Source: Limnomonas spitsbergensis
Taxonomy: Eukaryota; Chlorophyta; Chlorophyceae; Chlamydomonadales
Assembly (NCBI GenBank): GCA_037349105.1
Contig: JAYJMM010000114.1
Coordinates: forward strand, 868,001 to 932,000
DNA: 64,000 bases
Reading direction: 5' to 3'
Each line of letters starts with the position of its first letter. Within the stretch, counting starts at the first letter, position 1. A program made the translations under genes and the position numbers. A model generated the notes under the pieces. The model searched no databases. It was not told the origin of the DNA and worked only from the letters and a program-made list of their open reading frames with translations. This document shows, piece after piece, positions 56,920 to 64,000 of this stretch.

Positions 56920-59259
56920 ATGAGCGGATCAGGGGCTGTAGAAGTGCCCAAAGTCGCTCAAGAGATAGCAACGGATAGTGTTGCTCAGAACACAAGGGGT
57001 GCTCTAGCGGCAAAGGGAGCTGCGAAGGTGCAGCCTAAGGGTAATGAAGAGACTTCTTCTCTCCCTGTACCGTTAATTGAGGTATTCATATCTAATTGGC
57101 AGAAGCTTTATGACAGGGCCGGAACTGATCAGGCATGCATGGACTCTGTGAGGATCAAGCAGGAAGCAGTGGACTTGGCAGAGATAGGGTTGAAAAACCT
57201 AGCTCTTAACTGTAGCAAGGAAGAGTACGACGAACTCAATGACAAGAAGGATCTCTTGATAGACGAGAGGAATGCAGCGTTAAAGGCTGCAATGGCAGTG
57301 TCACCTGAAAAGGTGACAAGGGCTGTCACTGACGATGAAACTTCAGAGAAACTAAACATGCTGCTGCCCAACCCTGTGTACGAGTACCTAAGAAGGGAGA
57401 GTGTTAGGTGTGCAAATACTGGAACTCCGTCAAAGATGACGGCTGCTACTCGACCGGCAGTACCAGTGTTTGACACTGCTAGTGATGGTGGTTCACAAGC
57501 TGGCTCTGTCGAGTCAGTAACATCATCCACGTGTGCTCCCGAGGTCACTGTTCCAATGCAGTCTGCGGCGCCTTTTGCGGTGCATGAGCCCATGGCGCAG
57601 AATGCACCAGTGCATGTGCCTGTTGCGGACATCCCAGTATTCGTGCCTGTTGCTGCTGCCGCTTCTGTCCCTCCCTCCAATGCTGCGCCTGTTCAGGGTG
57701 CATCTGTGAGGAGAGAAGGTCATGGTGTGGAATCTGGATCATCACATCCGCCACCGCCACCACCGCCGCCGCCGTCGCAAGTCCCTGCAAGGTCGGCTGG
57801 ACAGATGCACACCTCACCTGTCTACCCACAGTCTGGACGGTACGAGGACGCAGTGCCTCGGATGCAAGGTCTGGCGTTTGTGTCGGAAGAACCGGAAGGT
57901 GATGGGTCTGGGGGAAGCACGAGTGAAGAAGTCAGTGACGAAGAGCCCCATACACAAGGTAATCGCTCCACATGGCCTGCTGTGTCGCAGTCATTCCATA
58001 CCACAGTGAGCAATGAAGGTGAGCAGCCCATGCAGAGCCATGCAAGTCTGCCAGAAGGTGCGCAGCCTATGCAGTGCCATGTGCACTTGTCCTCTGCTTC
58101 CATGTCGCATGAGGAGACAACGAGTGAGCGTCCCATGCAAGCCCATGCAAGGCTACATGAAGGTGAACAACTCATGCAGAGTATTGCAAGCATGCCCTCC
58201 GCATCCATGTTGCATGAGGAGACCGAGGACGGGCATGTAGAGGACCACACTATACTTCCAGTCTCTTACGCATGTGAGTCGATCAGGCCATCCAGTCCGG
58301 TGTCTGAAATGAGCCATGCGGCCAGTCAGTTCATGAGCACCTCGCCAGGTAAAGAGTCCTTGTTGTCGACCTTGGGTCAGTTTCTGGGGACGATTCCTAA
58401 AACTCACATGGGATCCCGGCAGTCAATGTTGCCACTGCCCCTAGAGCATGTGTGCTTCCCGGAGGCGGTGCCCATGCAGGAATACTCCTTCGACCAAAGG
58501 TTCGAGGGTCCGGAGAGTGGATCCGGAGCTGGTAAGTCACGTTACCCGGCCTCCATCCCCGACGGCGAGTCCCCTAACATCTGGTCATTTCTGACAAAGA
58601 GGGTGAAGGGAATGTTTGAAGTGGTCATGGGCAGCACCACCGATGTAAGTCAGACTCATAACCGAGGTTCCTATCAGCACGACTCGGTTGGTAGTGTGCA
58701 ATCCTCAAAAGCCGATTTTGGAACCTCCACTGACAGAATCCAGGTAAGCACTGAGCTGTTCCGAGAATCACGAGGGCACCAGGAGGTCACCCTAGATTTA
58801 GTTACAAGGCAGCGTGGCTCACGCACACAAGGTGAGGTATCAATCACAACTGGGGGGGGGACCCCCACAAGATCTCTGGCAGCTGAGCCAAGGTTCCGGA
58901 GACGAGACCCGCTCTTTGAGAGTCATGGTCGAGAGCAGAATGAGATTGTTTTAGAGATGGGCCCCCTCAACAAAGACCCACCCGAGCCAATTGAGTTGGA
59001 GGATCAGGCTGTGTCTGATGCACACCATTTTGTGCAGACTCATGTGATTGGGGAGTGGGAGATTCGGCAGATGTGGGCTGACACTGGTCAGGCCGCTAGT
59101 GACCGAGGCCAGATCATCCCGTGCTCTGCCCTGCCCATGCTGACTGACAGCTGCAAGCAGCGTTCCCCATTGTGTGCCCCGACCCAAGGTGCTCGCGGCC
59201 AGCTTGACGGGCAGGCCAGCCTGACCAAGACAGACCGGAGTAACATGAACCTCCGGTAA
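56920..59259 (+). CDS. 780-residue disordered protein, gag-like
   Basis: A single uninterrupted frame from ATG (MSGSGAVEVPKVAQEIATDS) to TAA after KTDRSNMNLR. Residues about 45-150 are helical and charged (FISNWQKLYDRAGTDQ, EEYDELNDKKDLLIDERNAA), similar in style to retroelement gag or a coiled-coil head. A Pro run (PPPPPPPPP) follows near residue 280. Next comes an internal duplication of about 60 codons (EQPMQSHASLPEG ... SASMSHEET and EQLMQSIASMPSASMLHEET, nt 58,020-58,230). Codon use is less GC-biased than in the 46.9-50.7-kb gene, which suggests different origin. No protease or nucleocapsid zinc knuckle is seen. It could be the gag of the element whose 3' end is at 62.4 kb, or a host gene. 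Confidence 0.6.
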   Translation: MSGSGAVEVPKVAQEIATDSVAQNTRGALAAKGAAKVQPKGNEETSSLPVPLIEVFISNWQKLYDRAGTDQACMDSVRIKQEAVDLAEIGLKNLALNCSKEEYDELNDKKDLLIDERNAALKAAMAVSPEKVTRAVTDDETSEKLNMLLPNPVYEYLRRESVRCANTGTPSKMTAATRPAVPVFDTASDGGSQAGSVESVTSSTCAPEVTVPMQSAAPFAVHEPMAQNAPVHVPVADIPVFVPVAAAASVPPSNAAPVQGASVRREGHGVESGSSHPPPPPPPPPSQVPARSAGQMHTSPVYPQSGRYEDAVPRMQGLAFVSEEPEGDGSGGSTSEEVSDEEPHTQGNRSTWPAVSQSFHTTVSNEGEQPMQSHASLPEGAQPMQCHVHLSSASMSHEETTSERPMQAHARLHEGEQLMQSIASMPSASMLHEETEDGHVEDHTILPVSYACESIRPSSPVSEMSHAASQFMSTSPGKESLLSTLGQFLGTIPKTHMGSRQSMLPLPLEHVCFPEAVPMQEYSFDQRFEGPESGSGAGKSRYPASIPDGESPNIWSFLTKRVKGMFEVVMGSTTDVSQTHNRGSYQHDSVGSVQSSKADFGTSTDRIQVSTELFRESRGHQEVTLDLVTRQRGSRTQGEVSITTGGGTPTRSLAAEPRFRRRDPLFESHGREQNEIVLEMGPLNKDPPEPIELEDQAVSDAHHFVQTHVIGEWEIRQMWADTGQAASDRGQIIPCSALPMLTDSCKQRSPLCAPTQGARGQLDGQASLTKTDRSNMNLR

Positions 59260-59409
59260 AAGTTCTTTACTTGTTTTGATGGAAGCCTTGATGATCACCT
59301 CAAGGTATGTGGGTTCGGTCATGGCTGTCTTGAGGGACACTTCGCTTTGACCTCAATCCAATACTGAATGGACAAAATGGTTCATTGCAATTTAATTTCG
59401 TGATTCCAC

Positions 59410-59740
59410 CCTGAGCTTGATGAATGCATCTATCAGATCGTGCATCAACTGATTGCTGTGTTGTACACATCTGCCAGTACAAATCATGCGGTGCACTGCT
59501 GTACATGCCTGCCAGGACTTGCATGTTGTACGTGGCCACTATTGATATTCATACCGTATGGTACACATGTTACACATGCAGTACAACAGCTGTACCTCGT
59601 GCATGGTGTTCATGCAACACACATCTGCTGTTTAAGCTAGCCAGTACATTTCTGTAGTGCATATCTGTTGTATATGTCTGATGTACATTTCTGCAGTACA
59701 CATCTGCCAGTACACACATGCAACACATAGCTGCTAGCTG
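59410..59740. repeat. degenerate ACATCTGCCAGTACA-type repeat
   Basis: Imperfect units such as acacatctgccagtaca and gtacatttctgcagtacac, similar in style to the tract at 28.8-29.0 kb. Confidence 0.6.
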
Positions 59741-60196
59741 GCCTTCGCCTATAAGGCGCCTTCATTGGATTTTATTTTTTTTATTCCCATGGCTTTCTAT
59801 ACCAGAATTTTAGACAGCCCCTTCTCAACCTTCGACCCCTGGTTTTGCCTCAGGTTGGGGGGGGAAGATGGGCTGTCATGAGTTCAGCCGCATAGTGGCT
59901 TAATTTGTGTTGAACTGCTGCATATGACAGGCGGTTCCCGCTGAAGCTGGCGGAAATGCCATGGATGGCCTCAAGGACTTCGTCACTCTGAGCCACCACC
60001 ACAGCCATCATGCGGCAGCAAGAGAGCCGCCGCCAATCATCCAATCATGAGAAGACAAGCGGTTGCGGGCAGGATGCAAGATGGGCGACGTCAAGCCGCG
60101 TCTTTAATTAGGCGTAAGGCAACTGGCGGCGCCTAAGGCTCCAACGACGGCAGAGGTGAAAACCCGGCCGGCCGAAGGAGCCTGACTGAAGGGCCA

Positions 60197-60475
60197 GTGC
60201 ATATGCCTCAGGGCAGGCATGGGGCCCGGACGTCCGGTGGTGACGAGGCACCTCCTCTAGTGAGGGCGCCCAAGCCACCGCTCAGCGAAGAGGAGCGGGA
60301 GCAGCGCAAGGCACGCAAACAGCTGAGGAATCAGCGGAAAGCCAATCGCCGGGCAGCCGGCCACGAGGACTTAAACCAGGATCTGGACAGCCACGTGTGG
60401 AAAGGCCCAAGGGCCAAAGCTGCCGCTGCCGGAGCCGCGAATGCTTCAGTTGCCTACGGTGGGAACAGCTTCTAA
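60197..60475 (+). CDS. small basic hypothetical protein
   Basis: 92 codons. The middle (EEEREQRKARKQLRNQRKAN RRAAG) is a charged helix reminiscent of a bZIP basic region, but there is no leucine zipper after it. The ATG at 60,197 is not supported by any other signal. It may be a fragment. Confidence 0.3.
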   Translation: MHMPQGRHGARTSGGDEAPPLVRAPKPPLSEEEREQRKARKQLRNQRKANRRAAGHEDLNQDLDSHVWKGPRAKAAAAGAANASVAYGGNSF

Positions 60476-60939
60476 AAGCGGCCAGCGCCACCATCAGCGC
60501 TGCCGCTGGAGCTGCCGCTAGCGTCGTCACTGATGTACATGAAGACCATGACTTCAAAGAGGGTGTTTGTGCTGGCGCCGCTCGTAAGGGCGACGCTGGA
60601 GGGACATCTACTAGTCGTCATCTGCCTGGTAACATAGCCTAGAGAGCAGCATTTCTGCTTGTCTTCTCTTGCCTTGGCTGCGTGCATGTCCCTATCATCC
60701 CTTTACCTGATGGGGCTATGTACCCGAACAGTTGGCCTAACTGACTCAACCCGTCACGACGGCCAAGCCTTTGTCCGGCATCCCTTGAATTAAATATCGT
60801 GATTGCATGCCTTGTACTGCCATTGTGCACAATTCCAGATGTTGCAGCATTTCTTACAGCGCAAGTAGTGGGATTTCAGTTTCAGCTTGATATCACTTTT
60901 GCTGCATTTGTGCAATCAGCAGATCCTGAAACTGTAGAT

Positions 60940-61320
60940 CCTAAAACACGCAGATCGACTGCTTGCAGCTCGTCACCTGCAGATATACAACCTGTAGATC
61001 TAGGGTTACAGATCTTGAAGTAGTCAAACTGCAACTCTTAAAAAGAATCTCTTCACAGCAGATGTACAGTCTGCAGATCTAGAAATGCAGATCTTAAAAC
61101 ATGCAGAGCTAATGCTGCAGACTTTAAAATTGCATGTTATAAACTGCAACTCTAAAAATTGTAGTCACTTAAATGCAGATCTTGATAATCCAGATCAACA
61201 TGTTCATGTCATGAATTCCAAAACCTGACCTGCTAATTTTGGATCAGATCCTGACCTGCAGATCTTGAGTCAGAGTTTGAACTGCAGATCTGTGAATCAG
61301 ATTTTAAATGGGAAACTATG
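60940..61320. repeat. degenerate TGCAGATCT-rich tract
   Basis: More than ten occurrences of gcagatct or near variants (cctgtagatctagggttaca, ctgcagatctagaaatgcag) at irregular spacing. AT-rich. Confidence 0.6.
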
Positions 61321-62421
61321 TTAATGTGTTTCAAGTTTACTTCATGAAGAAAACCCGAGCCGCATGCATCTGCTACCTTCACAGCAGTACATGTCACCTA
61401 TTAAGAAAAATCAATCACCTTAATCAGCATTCAGAAGTGGCCTGGCCTTTTTAAAAACCAGGCCATGGTTGTGCTTTGCCTTGTTTAGCTTTCCCTTGCT
61501 TGCACAGGCCAGATAACTGGTAGCGTCACAGCCCCCAAACCAGCGTCTGCTTTTGTGTAACATTTAAATTCAGCCGTCAAATCTGCCATATGATTCTCGT
61601 TGCTTCTGTTTGATCGCATGGGTTCGCTGCCTGACAATACATGTTTTGCTCCTTCTGCCAGCAGGTGTCCAGTTTGGCTTATCATCCCTGAGCAGCACCT
61701 GGTTGAAGCAAGTTGCATGGGTTGCACTCATGGTATGCTGTGCAGAATATGCATTATCTCCATGTGACTTCTGTTCACCAGCTGGAACTCGCTAACTCGC
61801 ACCGTTTGAGCATTTGCAGTTTGTTGACCTCGCTGAGAATTAAATATGAACATTTGTCATGCAAAAGTATTCTCTGACCGTTATTTAATTCTGTACAACA
61901 TGGTTCAGCGCTTAACATCTACTGAATCTGTGAGATTCTTGTTTCATTCTTGGGTTCAGCAGCCTGAATGAGAAATTCTGTCTCTCTTGATAATGTTGGT
62001 ACCAACAGCATAGCACGCCACCTGGGGTTTATCAGGGTCATTCCGTGCCCACCCGCCTCCCTGGTGTTTCTATCATGCATTGCTAGGAAATTTTATTTCC
62101 GGACGATTCATGCTTTGCTGTCATTTACTGGTTTGGTTCACATCTGTGCTACCATAGCTAGTTTCTTTCTCATCTTCAGCTTCGTTGCTTTGTGCTCTGA
62201 GCTGGGGGGGGGAAGGAAGATCATCTTAGCAATCGGCGCTGGCTTCGCGCCACTGATTGCTAAAGCCACCGTGATCTTTTATATTCAGCTCAGGCCCTCG
62301 CTGCCGAACCTAGGGCCATGAGGTCTGTCAAGGCTTGCATACCAATTGTTGCATGAGCTACTGTCATACCGCGCAGAATGCTCAAGTATGCATCTGAGTC
62401 TCCTGATCATGAAACGCTTAT

Positions 62422-63264
62422 GTGACTGTGCAGAACATGGGACATTTATGTGCCATGGATAGCACTCGGGTACCGAGACACAAGCATGCCAGCACCTTGA
62501 TGAGTCCCTACCAGCTGCTGTTTTCCTGTGAACCAGTCATCCCTCCCGCTATCATGGAAAGGTTGAATGGGGATCAGGCAGTGGATTACTTGGATGTGGA
62601 TGCTGCTGCTGAACTTGTACTGTTCCGTTCTGAATTGCTAGCCAAGAACTGCGTGATGGTCGGCCAGAATCTTCTGGTGGCTCAACAGCGGAATACCCTG
62701 CGTTACGCAAGGCTTCGTAGTGGTGGTTACCTTCCATCAATAGCTAAGGGGCAGTTTGTGTATGTGAGGGATGAGAACTGGCTGCACTCCACTGCAAGAC
62801 CTTACGTGCTTCGAGTGTTTGATGTACGGCCAAGCGGAGTCATTGTCCTGCTGGTTGGTCGCAATGGGGTGACTGTGGCTGAAAACGCTATTAACTGCGC
62901 ACCATGTCAGCCCATAGAGGGACTCTTACCCCCATCCAAAAGATGGCAAAAGCCAGCACCAGACTTCCCTTGCCAGAGATGCCTGCTGCCTGATAATGCT
63001 AAGAAAATGATTCTGTGTGGTAGTTGTGGTCGAGGCACTCACACGTACTGTTTGGTACCACGGCTTACTACTGTCCCCGCTGGTTACTGGATTTGTGAGC
63101 AATGCAGGACTGCTGGGGCTGACGCTACTGGTGCTGCAAGACGTGATGTTGCGGCGGAACTGGAGGAACCAGCGGCCGCCGTGACAGGTTACCAGCTGCG
63201 GCCTGCTAAGCAAAAGAAGGCAGGAAGGGTGATGGGAGCCGCCAGTGGTGGTGGCCTTGTTTAG
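62422..63264 (+). CDS. retroelement integrase tail with PHD finger (partial)
   Basis: The frame opens with STLMSPYQLLFSCEPVIPPA, the end of an LTR-retroelement integrase core. Next is a C-terminal domain (LRYARLRSGGYLPSIAKGQF VYVRDENW, RPSGVIVLL), then a PHD-type zinc finger: CQRC, CGSC, HTYC, CEQC with C4HC3 spacing. PHD fingers read histone-tail methylation, so this may target integration to chromatin (inference). The integrase catalytic DDE core and all upstream pol are missing. A stop at 63,262 follows an Arg/Lys-rich tail. Confidence 0.75.
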   Translation: MTVQNMGHLCAMDSTRVPRHKHASTLMSPYQLLFSCEPVIPPAIMERLNGDQAVDYLDVDAAAELVLFRSELLAKNCVMVGQNLLVAQQRNTLRYARLRSGGYLPSIAKGQFVYVRDENWLHSTARPYVLRVFDVRPSGVIVLLVGRNGVTVAENAINCAPCQPIEGLLPPSKRWQKPAPDFPCQRCLLPDNAKKMILCGSCGRGTHTYCLVPRLTTVPAGYWICEQCRTAGADATGAARRDVAAELEEPAAAVTGYQLRPAKQKKAGRVMGAASGGGLV

Positions 63265-63265
63265 G

Positions 63266-63998
63266 GTGAAGAAGAAGGACACGCTGAAGACAAGGAAGAG
63301 GACGCAGATTGTCTTGCCGGGACCGCCTCAGGCGGTGCCGGAAGCAATGCGGTTGAGCTTGCCGGAACCGTTGCAGTTGTCAGCAAGGAGGAAATCGCTG
63401 AGGAGGTGCAACCTGATGAGCGCCCTACCCGTGCCTCCGTGAGAATCCGCGTCCCCAACAAAAGGTTCGAAAGCCATGTCACTCATTCTTAGGTGCCCCC
63501 AGATTTCATCAACTGGAGTGTTCGTGGAGATGCGGTGGATGCTCTGAAGGCCCTGATGCCTGGGGTGTGGCGAGAGCGTGATGAGGCTGCGGTCTACTTG
63601 GGCAACAGGATGCCGGGAGGATGGGCGTACCACTCTACCCTCCTTCACCTCTCACCATTGAAGACAGCGACTGCAACACCCTGCTGGACTGCCTTGACCT
63701 ATCCCTGTCCCCCAGCATTCTTTTGCTGTTCAAGGATAATGGGCAAGCCACCGGGCTTTTGCAAAACAGCCAGCTTTACCCTTACCCTCAATCCCTCCAC
63801 GTTCTCACCAATTCGGGCATCGGCGTCAACGTTCCTGCAGACTACTGTGCTGATCCGCTGCAACCCTCCACCTACGAGTTTCTGCTGCGACAGCATGGGC
63901 TGCACGTTCTTATCACAAATCCTCCGGCTGAATACGCTGATATCTACTGTGCTCTTGCGGTCAAGTACGCACGTCATGTGGCCTGCTGCTTAGTCGCC
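63266..63998 (+). pseudogene. retroelement DNA methylase-like domain, frameshifted
   Basis: Continues the element in two frames. The first reads PPDFINWSVRGDAVDALKAL MPGVW (about 63,496-63,570). After a frameshift near 63,650 it reads CADPLQPSTYEFLLRQHGLH VLITNPPAEYADIYCALAVK. NPPA sits where N6-adenine methylases have (D/N)PP(Y/F). The change from Tyr/Phe to Ala, together with the frameshift, argues that this copy is inactive. The domain runs off the window. Confidence 0.6.
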
Positions 63999-64000
63999 CA

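Larger units (their letters stand above)
59260..62421. other. no conserved gene recognised
   Basis: Contains the repeat tracts listed below and one small basic open frame at 60,197. No reverse transcriptase or integrase core motif was found, so if the flanking ORFs are one retroelement its pol region has been lost. Confidence 0.5.

Overview
The window looks like nuclear DNA of a green alga, most likely of the order Chlamydomonadales (volvocine and relatives). The evidence is a GC-rich genome with long repeat-filled introns, a tyrosine-kinase-like (TKL) receptor kinase of the type these algae carry in large numbers, low-complexity Ala/Ser/Gln-rich proteins, TTTAGGG-like motifs, and a retroelement tail with integrase end, PHD finger and DNA methylase that I associate with this group. 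There are no bacterial operons, CRISPR arrays, or rRNA or tRNA genes. Identification rests on motifs read by eye; no database was searched.

Layout. 1-10,700 is one uninterrupted satellite of about 249 copies of a 43-bp unit. 11.6-13.1 kb (+) holds the last recognisable exons of a ubiquitin-specific protease whose 5' part is absent, so it lies beyond the satellite or is lost. 14.8-16.3 kb is a transposon with a BED-like zinc finger; a second, rearranged copy sits at 52.1-53.5 kb. 19.4-43.8 kb (-) is one large split gene. I assembled 23 exons whose splice phases agree and whose lengths sum to 2,838 nt (946 codons): transmembrane helix, CHASE-type extracellular sensor, second transmembrane helix, short coiled coil, complete TKL kinase domain. 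One or two C-terminal exons are proposed in addition, and the N-terminal start exon was not found. 45.6-46.2 kb is a decayed non-LTR retroelement. 46.9-50.7 kb (+) is a very long last exon of a disordered protein. 54.5-55.4 kb (+) encodes four spaced copies of a TYDWEEDGDLSG motif, interrupted by an in-frame TGA. 56.9-59.3 kb (+) is a 780-residue, gag-like or disordered protein. 62.4-64.0 kb (+) is a decaying retroelement 3' end (integrase tail, PHD finger, N6-adenine-type methylase) that runs off the window.

The most unusual property is how the kinase gene's introns are built. Many of their minisatellites start at a splice junction and carry copies of it. A 72-bp unit repeats the last 24 exon bases plus the 5' splice site nine extra times. 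A 79-bp unit repeats a 3' splice site plus a 42-nt, in-phase, two-heptad mini-exon. 34-bp and 20-bp units repeat 5' splice sites, and a 42-bp unit repeats the neighbourhood of a 3' splice site. A 35-bp array leaves about 2.0 kb upstream of one acceptor without a single AG on the transcribed strand. Two further exons have partial copies in the adjoining introns. The gene may therefore be a case where tandem duplication across splice junctions generates intron length, decoy or alternative splice sites, and possibly variable coiled-coil length or C-termini. These consequences are inferred and need transcript data.

About a dozen copies of a roughly 140-bp interspersed repeat, recognised by a TCAGCTACATGTCAGCTACA end, lie in both orientations, most of them in introns of the kinase gene.
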